This document shows, piece after piece, positions 1-5,871 of a stretch of 19,214 nt of DNA. The stretch spans positions 1 through 19,214 of the forward strand of contig DVGD01000039.1 of the NCBI GenBank assembly GCA_018712905.1, in the 5' to 3' direction. Positions within the stretch are counted from its first letter, which is position 1; each line of letters opens with the position of its first letter. Source of the stretch: Candidatus Avoscillospira stercoripullorum (GTDB taxonomy: Bacteria; Bacillota; Clostridia; Oscillospirales; Oscillospiraceae). The position numbers were made by a program, and so were the translations under genes. A model generated the notes under the pieces. That model saw only the letters and a program-made list of their open reading frames with translations. It had not been told where the DNA came from and searched no databases.

Positions 1-1
1 T

Positions 2-676
2 TTACAGGCTGGCCATCTCCCGGCGGCACTCGTCCAGAAGCAGGCGGTAGCCCGCCTCGGTGAGGTGGATTCCGTCCCGGGCGATGAGCTGGCCGCAGTC
101 CCGGCGCTCCAGGAAGCGCGTGCGCACGTCGATGAGCGGCAGCGAGAGCTTCCGGGACAGCTTGGCAATCTGGTTGGAGTACATCTCCTGATAGCGGTAA
201 ATCCGGTTCACATCCCCCAGCCAGTGGAGAATCTTCGCCGTATCGCTGCCCAGGCGGCCAATGAAGTTGAGGTACCGCTGGGCATCCAGGGGCGGCAGGG
301 ACATGAGCACCGGCTGAATGCCCTTTTCCTTCAGCGCCTGGGTCATCTGGGTCACCGTGCCCAAAAACTTCTCCAATGGCGTGTGGGGCGCGTGCACCGC
401 CTCGGGCGATTGGGCAACCTCCGGCCAGTTGAAGTCACAGTCGTTGCCGCCGAACTCGATGACGGCAAAGTCGCTCACCATGCCGCCCTCCAGATCCTTT
501 TGAAGTACCGCCTGCCCCTTGTCCACCGTATAGCCAAAATGGGCGCGGTTCACCGTCTCCACCCCGGTGGCCTCCTGCAATTCCGCCAGGAGCGTCTTGG
601 CCAGGGGCTTATAGTGGTAGTTCTCATCCACCACCACGCCCTTCATCAGAGAATCTCCGTAGATCTGCACCTTCAT
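2..676 (-). CDS. SGNH/GDSL-family hydrolase (lipase/acylhydrolase type)
   Basis: Complete 224-residue protein. The SGNH blocks are in order: GDS at residues 7-9 with the nucleophile Ser9, Gly48 in FGYT, GGND at 76-79 with Asn78, and DGIHLTEAGY at 201-210 giving Asp201 and His204. The family hydrolyses ester bonds of lipids, acylated sugars or similar substrates; the real substrate cannot be read from the sequence. No signal peptide or membrane segment is visible, so it is probably cytoplasmic. The ATG start follows an AGGAGGTG ribosome binding site about 5 bases upstream. It is divergent from the DUF1836 gene and appears monocistronic on this side; the window ends just after its stop codon. 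A short dyad (CTAGT-N7-ACTAG, 695-711) between promoter and start may be an operator. Confidence 0.9.
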   Translation of the reverse strand: MKVQIYGDSLMKGVVVDENYHYKPLAKTLLAELQEATGVETVNRAHFGYTVDKGQAVLQKDLEGGMVSDFAVIEFGGNDCDFNWPEVAQSPEAVHAPHTPLEKFLGTVTQMTQALKEKGIQPVLMSLPPLDAQRYLNFIGRLGSDTAKILHWLGDVNRIYRYQEMYSNQIAKLSRKLSLPLIDVRTRFLERRDCGQLIARDGIHLTEAGYRLLLDECRREMASL

Positions 677-719
677 CGCGGCACCTCCTATGATCTAGTT
701 TTTAATACTAGGTGATATG

Positions 720-748
720 ATCGTAGCACAATATCATCCATTCGTCAA
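720..748 (-). promoter_or_regulatory. Sigma-A-type promoter for the GDSL hydrolase
   Basis: On the minus strand, TTGACG (743-748) and TACGAT (720-725) are separated by 17 bases. It sits 44 bases upstream of the hydrolase start and is back to back with the promoter of the DUF1836 gene. Confidence 0.6.
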
Positions 749-755
749 GAGGGAA

Positions 756-785
756 TTGACAGCGTTTGATACCCTGTGATACAAT
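756..785 (+). promoter_or_regulatory. Sigma-A-type promoter for the DUF1836 gene
   Basis: TTGACA (756-761) and TACAAT (780-785) are separated by 18 bases. The start codon lies 28 bases downstream, after a modest AGAGAG ribosome binding site. Confidence 0.65.
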
Positions 786-813
786 ATGAGAAAATGTCAG
801 AAAGAGAGATCCC

Positions 814-1272
814 ATGGAACTGGAAGCCTTTCACTGCCCCCGCTGGGAGGAGCTGCCCCAGCTGGCGCTCTACATGGATCAGGTGCTGCTGGTACTGAGC
901 ACCGCCTTTGCCCCCCTGTCCGCCGGACAGCCGCCGGTGACGGCATCCATGATCAACAACTATGTCAAGCTCAAGCTCACCGCCCCGGCGGAGAAGAAAA
1001 AGTACAATCGGGAGCATCTTGCCCGGTTTGTGATGATCTGCCTATTCAAGAAAGTCCTCTCCATGCAGGAGATTGCCGCGGTGCTGGAGCGGATGCTGGC
1101 GGGGCAGAGCCTTCCCGCGGCCTACGACCGCTTCGCCGCGGAGCTGGAGCGGCTGCTCGCTGCACCCGATGCGCCCGCGCCCCAGGACTCTCCGAATTGC
1201 GTGGCGCTCTCCATCCGTGCCGTGGCCTGCAAGCTGTGGGTGGAGGCGGACTTGGCAAAAAATAATCCTTGA
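814..1272 (+). CDS. DUF1836 domain-containing protein
   Basis: 152 residues. The stretch RWEELPQLALYMDQVL (10-25) followed by SMINNYVKLKL (45-55) and KKKYNREHLARF (61-72) is the hallmark of the DUF1836 family of Firmicutes. The family's function is not established. The middle part resembles the helix-turn-helix and wing of MerR-type proteins (an asymmetric turn, then a basic KKKYxREHL helix), so a small DNA-binding regulator is a reasonable inference. No membrane segment or signal peptide is present. Its stop codon overlaps the -35 box of the infC promoter, so the gene is packed directly against the translation operon but probably transcribed separately. A second reading frame open over the same stretch (786-1265) has atypical composition and is a shadow. 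Confidence 0.82.
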   Translation: MELEAFHCPRWEELPQLALYMDQVLLVLSTAFAPLSAGQPPVTASMINNYVKLKLTAPAEKKKYNREHLARFVMICLFKKVLSMQEIAAVLERMLAGQSLPAAYDRFAAELERLLAAPDAPAPQDSPNCVALSIRAVACKLWVEADLAKNNP

Positions 1273-1297
1273 CAGCGGGCATAACCCGTGCTAAAAT
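1269..1297 (+). promoter_or_regulatory. Strong sigma-A promoter of the infC-rpmI-rplT operon
   Basis: A consensus TTGACA (1269-1274) and TAAAAT (1292-1297) have ideal 17-base spacing. The -35 box overlaps the TGA stop codon of the preceding gene. The expected transcription start is near 1304, giving a leader of about 150 nt before infC. Confidence 0.85.
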
Positions 1298-1303
1298 ACC
1301 ATA

Positions 1304-1438
1304 GGTTAAAAGAAAGAAGGAGCGGCGGCCCCGCACCTCACCTTCAGCTTGCGCGAAAAGGTTTGACACAATTCATCCATCGCCTCATGGCGTATGTTTT
1401 GTTGCGGGTGCCACCTGGCATCCGCGTTTTTGTATTTT
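1304..1438 (+). promoter_or_regulatory. infC operon leader RNA, L20-leader-like attenuator
   Basis: The untranslated leader can fold in two exclusive ways. GGCCCCGCA (1327-1335) can pair with TGCGGGTGCC (1403-1412), nine base pairs with one bulged base. That pairing hides the 5' arm of the intrinsic terminator that ends the leader (1404-1432). A separate small hairpin with arms CGCC and GGCG lies at 1381-1392. In other Firmicutes this position holds the L20 leader, where free ribosomal protein L20 shuts down the operon by promoting termination. The position, terminator and long-range pairing agree with that; assignment to the Rfam family was not tested. Confidence 0.7.
1404..1432 (+). terminator. 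Attenuator terminator in the infC leader
   Basis: GCGGGTGCC (1404-1412) and GGCATCCGC (1417-1425) form a 9-bp stem with one G-U pair and an ACCT loop, followed by GTTTTTG. It lies inside the leader just before the infC ribosome binding site, so it acts as a conditional terminator. Confidence 0.8.
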
Positions 1439-1451
1439 GGAGGTGTTTCAC

Positions 1452-1970
1452 ATCGGTAAACTAGAACATCAGCTCAATGAGGAAATCCGCGATAAGGAAG
1501 TTCGGCTCATCGGCGCAGACGGCGCTCAGCTGGGAATCATGTCCTCTGCCGATGCCCAGAGACTTGCCTATGAGAAAGATCTGGATCTGGTGAAGATCGC
1601 GCCCAACGCCACGCCTCCGGTCTGCAAGATCATGGATTATGGCAAGTTCCGCTTCGAGCAGATGAAGAAGGAAAAGGAAGCCAAGAAGAACCAGCGGGTA
1701 GTGGAGGTCAAGGAAGTGCGGATGTCGCCCAACATCGACACCAACGACTTCAACGTCAAGCTGAAAAATGCCCAGAAGTTCCTCAAGGAAGGAAACCGCG
1801 TCAAGGTCACCGTCCGCTTCCGCGGCCGCGAGATGGCGCACACCTCCATTGGCGAAGTTCTTTTGAAGCAGTTTGGCGAAAGCTGCGCCGAGATCGCTAC
1901 CGTTGAGAAAAATCCCAAGCTGGAAGGGCGCCTGATGACCATGTTCCTCAGTCCCAAAGCTGCAAAATAA
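1452..1970 (+). CDS. infC: Translation initiation factor IF-3, probable AUC start
   Basis: IF-3 binds the 30S subunit, keeps 50S away and checks start-codon pairing. The N-domain (EEIRDKEVRLIGADGAQLG) and the linker signature KIMDYGKFRFEQ are clear, and the C-domain ends with LEGRLMTMFLSPK. The reading frame is open from a TTG at 1437, but that codon lies in the U-tract of the leader terminator and has no ribosome binding site. A strong GGAGGTG (1439-1445) is instead placed six bases before an in-frame ATC at 1452. infC classically uses AUU/AUC/AUA starts so that IF-3 represses its own translation. I therefore choose ATC, giving 172 residues, close to the usual 165-180. It is the first gene of the operon, 27 bases before rpmI. 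Confidence 0.9.
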   Translation: MGKLEHQLNEEIRDKEVRLIGADGAQLGIMSSADAQRLAYEKDLDLVKIAPNATPPVCKIMDYGKFRFEQMKKEKEAKKNQRVVEVKEVRMSPNIDTNDFNVKLKNAQKFLKEGNRVKVTVRFRGREMAHTSIGEVLLKQFGESCAEIATVEKNPKLEGRLMTMFLSPKAAK

Positions 1971-1997
1971 ACTGTTTATACGGAAGGAGAACCCATC

Positions 1998-2195
1998 ATG
2001 CCGAAATTCAAGACCCACAGCGGCGCTAAGAAGAGATTCAACCTCACCAAGTCCGGTAAGGTAAAAAGAGCCCACGCCTTCAAGAGCCATATCCTCACCA
2101 AGAAGACCACCAAGCGCACCAGAAATCTCCGCAAGAATGGCTACGCCGACGTCACCAACAGCGCCGCCATCCGCGAGATGATTCCCTACAAATAA
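1998..2195 (+). CDS. rpmI: 50S ribosomal protein L35
   Basis: A 65-residue, very basic protein beginning MPKFKTHSGAKKRF, the conserved L35 N-terminus, with TKKTTKRTRNLRKN further on. It is a structural component of the large ribosomal subunit. The length equals the family norm (64-66). The ATG start follows AAGGAG. It sits between infC and rplT in the conserved order, 27 bases after infC and 30 before rplT, and is expected to share the attenuated transcript. Confidence 0.97.
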   Translation: MPKFKTHSGAKKRFNLTKSGKVKRAHAFKSHILTKKTTKRTRNLRKNGYADVTNSAAIREMIPYK

Positions 2196-2225
2196 TCGGT
2201 ACTTTTGAGATAGGAGGATAACGAA

Positions 2226-2579
2226 ATGGCAAGAGTCAAAGGCGCAATGATGACGCGCAAGAGAAGAAATAAGACCCTCAAGCTGGCCAAGAGCTACTGG
2301 GGTTCCAAGTCCACCCACTTTAAGATGGCCAAGCAGGCCGTGATGAAGTCCGGCGTGTATGCCTATATCGGCCGCAAGCAGAAGAAGCGCGAGTTCCGTC
2401 AGCTGTGGATCGCCCGTATTTCCGCCGCCGTGGCGCCCATGGGTCTCAACTACTCCCGGTTTATGTACGGTCTCAAGAAGGCCGGCATGGAGATGAACCG
2501 CAAGACCCTCTCCGAGATGGCCATCCAGGATCCCGCCGCATTCGCGGTGCTGGTGGAGACCGCCAAGAAGGCGCTCTAA
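2226..2579 (+). CDS. rplT: 50S ribosomal protein L20
   Basis: A 117-residue basic protein beginning MARVKGAMMTRKRRNKTLKLAK, with SYWGSKSTHFKMAKQAVMKSGVYAYIGRKQKKREFR and the C-terminal globular part (LNYSRFMYGLKKAGMEMNRKTLSEMA). L20 is an early assembly protein that binds 23S rRNA. In Firmicutes it also feeds back on the operon leader, and the alternative foldings upstream of infC fit that. ATG start after AGGAGG. Last gene of the operon, followed 16 bases later by a strong terminator. Confidence 0.97.
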   Translation: MARVKGAMMTRKRRNKTLKLAKSYWGSKSTHFKMAKQAVMKSGVYAYIGRKQKKREFRQLWIARISAAVAPMGLNYSRFMYGLKKAGMEMNRKTLSEMAIQDPAAFAVLVETAKKAL

Positions 2580-2595
2580 TTCCATAGACGTAAAA

Positions 2596-2626
2596 CGCCC
2601 CGGAAGCAGTTCCGGGGCGCTTTTTT
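2596..2626 (+). terminator. Intrinsic terminator of infC-rpmI-rplT
   Basis: CGCCCCGGAA (2596-2605) and TTCCGGGGCG (2610-2619) form a perfect 10-bp stem with a GCAG loop, followed by C and six T residues (2621-2626). Confidence 0.93.
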
Positions 2627-2667
2627 GATTCCTGGGGCAGGTGCGGGAGGAACCTCCGGGCGTGGGT

Positions 2668-2693
2668 GTAGGGGCGCATTGTATATGCGCCCG
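2668..2693 (+). repeat. GTAG-headed palindrome, REP-like copy A
   Basis: GTAGGGGCGCAT then a TGTAT loop and ATGCGCCCG; the arms GGGCGCAT (2672-2679) and ATGCGCCC (2685-2692) are perfectly complementary. One of six such elements in the window. It faces copy B, 48 bases away, in the opposite orientation. Confidence 0.75.
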
Positions 2694-2741
2694 TGGAGCA
2701 GGTGCGATTCCCCGCCAGCCTCCCCACATCGCACTGCGGCA

Positions 2742-2767
2742 CGGGCGGGGATAAACCCCGCCCCTAC
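2742..2767 (-). repeat. GTAG-headed palindrome, REP-like copy B (overlaps the yqeC stop)
   Basis: Read on the minus strand: GTAGGGGCGGGG, TTTAT loop, CCCCGCCCG. The arms (2743-2750 and 2756-2763) are perfectly complementary. The 26 bases match copy E at 18218-18243 exactly. The TAG inside GTAG (2764-2766) is the stop codon of yqeC. Confidence 0.8.
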
Positions 2768-3435
2768 GAGAAGTCTGGGAGCGTGTCTGCCCGTGGGCAA
2801 GTGCGCCACCAGCCTTCTTGCAGGCTGGCAAGGAGCACGGGGCAAGAAAGCCTGGCGGCAATTTCCCTTCCGGCGCCTTCCCTGCCCTCGGCCTGGTTTA
2901 AGACCAGGCGGGTAAAGCCGCCCTCGGCTTGGAGCACCGCCGCCGCCCGGGCAGGGGTGGCAACGTCCTCCACGGTGCAGCCCGCCAGACGGGCATAGAC
3001 CTCCGGCCGGTGGGCAGCCTCTTGAATAGGCTGCCCCAAGCCCGAAAGCCCCAGCACGGCGATGACCTGGTTGGCCTCCGCGGGGATCACCGGCTCGTGG
3101 GGCAGGTGCGCCTTGAGTGGCAGGCGCTTGGAGCCGTCGGCCTCCACCAGCACATAGTCGGCCAAGGCAATCAGCTCTGCCCAGGGCTGCATGGGCGCAG
3201 TGAGCTTCCCCTCCCCTGTCGGCGTGCCCATGCAGATCTTGGGCGCGGGCAGCTTCGCCACCCGTTCGGTGACCAGGGGCAGTCCCGCCGCGGGGAAGAT
3301 ATGGGTGGAGGTGGCCACGATCACCGTGCCCGGAAGCTCCCGGGCAAGGGCGGCAATCAGGCTGGTCTTGCCGCCGGAGCCCACAACCGCCGTGAGCCCG
3401 GGAACAATCTCCAGGGCTTCTAAGAGCTTACTCAC
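2764..3435 (-). CDS. yqeC: YqeC-like protein (putative selenium-dependent hydroxylase accessory protein)
   Basis: About 223 residues. VVGSGGKTSLIAALARELPG near the N-terminus is the P-loop-like motif of the YqeC family. TSTHIFP and the diagnostic VLVEADGSKRLPLKAH and HEPVIP follow. The family is associated with selenium-dependent molybdenum hydroxylase maturation in many genomes; its biochemical role is not settled, and no such hydroxylase genes are in this window. I choose a GTG start at 3435, overlapping the end of metA by eight bases and starting MSKLLEALEI; the frame is open further upstream but there it runs antisense to nothing but metA's own coding sequence and gives low-complexity peptide. 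The last residues (GWWRTCPRADTLPDFS) run up to the GTAG repeat, which provides the stop codon, so the native C-terminus may have been altered. Last gene of the met operon. Confidence 0.78.
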   Translation of the reverse strand: MSKLLEALEIVPGLTAVVGSGGKTSLIAALARELPGTVIVATSTHIFPAAGLPLVTERVAKLPAPKICMGTPTGEGKLTAPMQPWAELIALADYVLVEADGSKRLPLKAHLPHEPVIPAEANQVIAVLGLSGLGQPIQEAAHRPEVYARLAGCTVEDVATPARAAAVLQAEGGFTRLVLNQAEGREGAGREIAARLSCPVLLASLQEGWWRTCPRADTLPDFS

Positions 3436-4363
3436 ACCGCTCGCCCCGGCCGATGGCCATGACGTCATAGGGCGTGGTCTGGTAGACGATATAGTTGAGC
3501 CAGTTGGAGTAGAGCAGGTTGGCGTGGCCGCGCCAGCGCACCATGGGCGGCTTGGTATCGTCGTCATCGGGGAAGTAGTTCTTGGGCACGTCGATGGGCA
3601 GTCCCGCGTTCTTGTCCCGCAGGTACTCCAGCTTGAGGGTCTCGGGGTCATACTCGGAGTGGCCGGTGATGAACACCTGCCGCCCACCGGGGGTAATCAT
3701 GGCGTAGAGCCCGGCCTCCTCAGAGCCGGCGAGGATCTTGATCTCCGGCACCGCCGCCACGTCCTCCCACCGGACGGTGGTGTGGCGGGAGTGGGGCACC
3801 CAGAAGATGTCGTCAAAACCCCGGAGAAGAATGGGGTTTTTATAGACCACCTTGTGAGGGAAGACGCCGAAGAGCTTCTTTGCAAGGGGCACCTTCTCGA
3901 TGCCGAAGTGGTAGTAGAGCGCCGCCTGGGCGCCCCAGCAGATGTGGAAGGTGGAGTGGACATGGGTCTTGCTCCACTCCATGATGTGGCACAGCTCGTC
4001 CCAGTACTCCACCTCCTCGAAGGGCATCTGCTCCACCGGCGCGCCGGTGATAATCATGCCGTCGAAGAACTGGTTCTCCACCTCGTCGAAGGTCTTATAG
4101 AACGCCAGCATGTGCTCCTGGGAGGTGTTCTTGGACTTGTGGCTGCGCACCTGTATCAGCTCCAGCTCCACCTGAAGAGGCGTGTTGCCGAGAAGCCGGG
4201 AGAGCTGGGTCTCGGTGACCACCTTGGTGGGCATGAGGTTTAAAAGGGCGATGCGCAGGGGGCGGATATTCTGGGTGAGGGCGCGGGTCTCGGGCATGAC
4301 GAAGATATTCTCGCTCTCCAGCGTCTCCCGCGCCGGAAGTCCATTGGGAATTTTAATGGGCAT
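3428..4363 (-). CDS. metA: Homoserine O-acetyltransferase (MetA family, acetyl-CoA type)
   Basis: 311 residues, full length for MetA. It activates homoserine by acylating its hydroxyl group, the first committed step of methionine synthesis. Lys47 (LMPTK), the nucleophile Cys142 (HICWGAQ), His235 and Glu237 (ITGHSEYD) are present. Residue 111 is Glu (APVEQ). In characterised MetA enzymes Glu111 goes with acetyl-CoA and Gly111 with succinyl-CoA, so acetyl transfer is predicted despite the historic succinyltransferase name. The ATG follows GAGAGGTG. metA starts 10 bases after metY and overlaps yqeC. The neighbouring MetY would consume O-acetylhomoserine, in agreement with that specificity. Confidence 0.95.
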   Translation of the reverse strand: MPIKIPNGLPARETLESENIFVMPETRALTQNIRPLRIALLNLMPTKVVTETQLSRLLGNTPLQVELELIQVRSHKSKNTSQEHMLAFYKTFDEVENQFFDGMIITGAPVEQMPFEEVEYWDELCHIMEWSKTHVHSTFHICWGAQAALYYHFGIEKVPLAKKLFGVFPHKVVYKNPILLRGFDDIFWVPHSRHTTVRWEDVAAVPEIKILAGSEEAGLYAMITPGGRQVFITGHSEYDPETLKLEYLRDKNAGLPIDVPKNYFPDDDDTKPPMVRWRGHANLLYSNWLNYIVYQTTPYDVMAIGRGERCE

Positions 4364-4373
4364 GGGGCACCTC

Positions 4374-5651
4374 TCAAATCTGATCCAGCGCCTGCTGGAG
4401 ATCGGCGATGATGTCGGTCACGTCCTCAATACCCACGGAGAAGCGGATGAACTCCGGGCCAATGCCCGCCTCGGCCAGCTGCTCGTCGGTGAGCTGGCGG
4501 TGGGTGGTGCTGGCGGGATGGAGGACGCTGGTGCGGGCGTCGGCCACGTGCACCACGATCCGCGCCAGCTTCAGGCTGTTCATGAGGTGCATGGCTGCTT
4601 CCCGGCCGCCCTTGACGCCGAAGGACACCACGCCGGAGGCGCCATGGGGGAGATATTCCTCCGCCAGGTGGTAGTAGGCGTTCCCCGGCAGCTTGGGATA
4701 GTTGACCCAGAGCACCTTGTCCTGGGTCTCCAGGAATTTGGCCACGGCCAGGGCGTTTTCGCTGTGGCGCTTGACCCGCAGCGCCATGGTCTCAAGACCC
4801 AGGTTCAGGAGGTACGCGCCCATGGGCATGGGCGTGGCGCCGAAGTCCCGCAGGAGCTGCACGCGGGCTTTGTTGATATAGGCCGCTGTTCCAAACGCCT
4901 CGGTATAGACCACGCCGTGGTAGCTCTCGTCGGGCTCGGTGAGCTCGGGGAACTTGCCCGAGGCCGCCCAGTCGAAGGTGCCGCCGTCCACGATGCAGCC
5001 GCCCAGGACGTTGGCATGGCCGTCCATATACTTGCTGGTGGAATGGGTGACGATGTCCGCACCGAAATCAAAGGGGCGGCAGAGGCAGGGGGTCGCGAAG
5101 GTGTTGTCCACCACCAGCGGCACGCCGTGGCGGTGGGCGATGGCCGCGTAGCGGCGGATGTCCAGCACCGAAAGGGCGGGGTTGGCGATGGTCTCGCCGA
5201 AGACCAGGCGGGTGTTCTCGTCAAAGAGGGCGTCCACCTCCTCGTCGGTCATCTTGTCGCTCATATACCGCACCTCAATGCCCATGCGCGCCATGGTCAC
5301 CGAGAAGAGGTTGATGGAGCCGCCGTAGATGTTGTTCATGGCGATGAAGTTCTGCCCCGCGGAGCAGATGTTGAACACCGCCAAAAACGTGGCGGCCTGT
5401 CCCGAGGAGGTGAGCATGGCGCCCACGCCGCCCTCCAAGTCGGCGATCTTCGCCTCCACCGCCGCCACCGTGGGGTTGGAGATGCGGGTATACATATGGC
5501 CTTCGGCCTTGAGGTCGAAGAGCAGCCCCAGCTTGTCGGCGTCGTCATACTGGTAGGTGGTGCTCTGGCAGATGGGCAGGGTTCTGGGCTCGCCGTTCTT
5601 GGGCTGGTAGCCGGACTGGATGCACTTGGTGTCGATGCGGTAAGATTCCAT
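4374..5651 (-). CDS. metY: O-acetylhomoserine sulfhydrylase (aminocarboxypropyltransferase)
   Basis: 425 residues of the Cys/Met metabolism PLP enzyme family. It would convert O-acetylhomoserine and sulfide to homocysteine. YTRISNPT (54-61) is the phosphate/substrate region, VDNTFATP (181-188) supplies the PLP-contacting Asp182, and STSKYMDGH carries the Schiff-base Lys207. The long insert after GGCIVDGGTFDW is typical of MetY rather than of cystathionine enzymes. The frame is open 16 codons further upstream, but those codons lie in the attenuator hairpin. The ATG at 5651 has AGGAGG nine bases before it and starts MESYRIDTKC. First structural gene of the met operon, controlled by the leader upstream. 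Confidence 0.94.
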   Translation of the reverse strand: MESYRIDTKCIQSGYQPKNGEPRTLPICQSTTYQYDDADKLGLLFDLKAEGHMYTRISNPTVAAVEAKIADLEGGVGAMLTSSGQAATFLAVFNICSAGQNFIAMNNIYGGSINLFSVTMARMGIEVRYMSDKMTDEEVDALFDENTRLVFGETIANPALSVLDIRRYAAIAHRHGVPLVVDNTFATPCLCRPFDFGADIVTHSTSKYMDGHANVLGGCIVDGGTFDWAASGKFPELTEPDESYHGVVYTEAFGTAAYINKARVQLLRDFGATPMPMGAYLLNLGLETMALRVKRHSENALAVAKFLETQDKVLWVNYPKLPGNAYYHLAEEYLPHGASGVVSFGVKGGREAAMHLMNSLKLARIVVHVADARTSVLHPASTTHRQLTDEQLAEAGIGPEFIRFSVGIEDVTDIIADLQQALDQI

Positions 5652-5669
5652 GGGAAAATGCCTCCTTGC

Positions 5670-5706
5670 AAAAATAAACGGGCAATTTGTCCACGACAAA
5701 TTGCCC
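5670..5706 (-). terminator. Attenuator terminator in the metY leader
   Basis: GGGCAATTTGTC (5706-5695) and GACAAATTGCCC (5691-5680) form a perfect 12-bp stem with a GTG loop, followed by GTTTATTTTT. It begins at the base after the leader peptide stop codon and ends just before the metY ribosome binding site. Confidence 0.92.
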
Positions 5707-5782
5707 TCAGGATCCAGCGACAGGAGGCGCGGATCGTGAAGGCTGCTTGGGCATCATCATGGAAACTCGAATATTCACAACC
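5703..5782 (-). promoter_or_regulatory. Protector and antiterminator pairings of the Met attenuator
   Basis: Three overlapping pairings can be drawn. Segment 2, GCCTTCACGATCC (5743-5731), pairs with segment 3, GGATCCTGAGGGC (5715-5703), at 12 of 13 positions including one G-U, enclosing a 15-nt loop. This takes up the first four bases of the terminator stem (GGGC). Segment 1, GGTTGTGAA (5782-5774), which contains the leader start codon, can pair with TTCACGATCC of segment 2 (nine pairs, one wobble, one bulge). This is the classical protector/antiterminator/terminator arrangement. The pairings were found by eye; no energies were computed. Confidence 0.75.
5707..5778 (-). CDS. Methionine leader peptide, 23 codons
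   Basis: A short ORF between promoter and terminator. GAGGTG (5790-5785) lies six bases before a GTG start. The peptide begins MNIRVS, continues MMMPKQPSR and ends PPVAGS; its TGA stop directly abuts the terminator stem. Three consecutive ATG codons (5760-5752) sit at positions 7-9. A ribosome stalled there for lack of charged tRNA-Met would leave segment 2 of the antiterminator, which starts eight bases after the third Met codon, free to pair. Transcription would then continue into metY-metA-yqeC. When Met-tRNA is plentiful the ribosome reaches the stop, disrupts that pairing, and the terminator can form. I do not know a named family for it. Confidence 0.8.
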   Translation of the reverse strand: MNIRVSMMMPKQPSRSAPPVAGS

Positions 5783-5809
5783 GGCACCTCGCTTTGCTCA
5801 ATTTCTCTT

Positions 5810-5838
5810 ATTTTACGCCCTTCTTGCGTCAATGTCAA
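5810..5838 (-). promoter_or_regulatory. Sigma-A promoter of the met operon
   Basis: On the minus strand, consensus TTGACA (5838-5833) and TAAAAT (5815-5810) are 17 bases apart. Predicted transcription start near 5803, giving a leader of about 150 nt that holds the leader peptide and attenuator. Confidence 0.88.
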
Positions 5839-5842
5839 GGGC

Positions 5843-5865
5843 GGCCGGGGTGCAAAGCCCCGGCC
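5843..5865 (-). repeat. GC-rich inverted repeat after the two-TM protein gene
   Basis: GGCCGGGG and CCCCGGCC arms (8 bp, perfect) flank a 7-base loop, six bases after the stop codon of the preceding minus-strand gene. No real T-tract follows, so it is a weak terminator or an mRNA 3'-end stabiliser. It ends five bases before the met operon -35 box. Confidence 0.5.
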
Positions 5866-5871
5866 AATGGG

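Noticed and set aside
5650..5699. Earlier start for metY giving a 16-residue extension
   Set aside because: Those codons are the attenuator hairpin and T-tract, while AGGAGG is placed correctly for the ATG at 5651.
5652..5820. SAM-I riboswitch or T-box before metY
   Set aside because: I looked for the SAM-I core and for the T-box sequence (AGGGTGGTACCGCG-like) and saw neither; the leader is instead explained by a Met-rich ORF and terminator.
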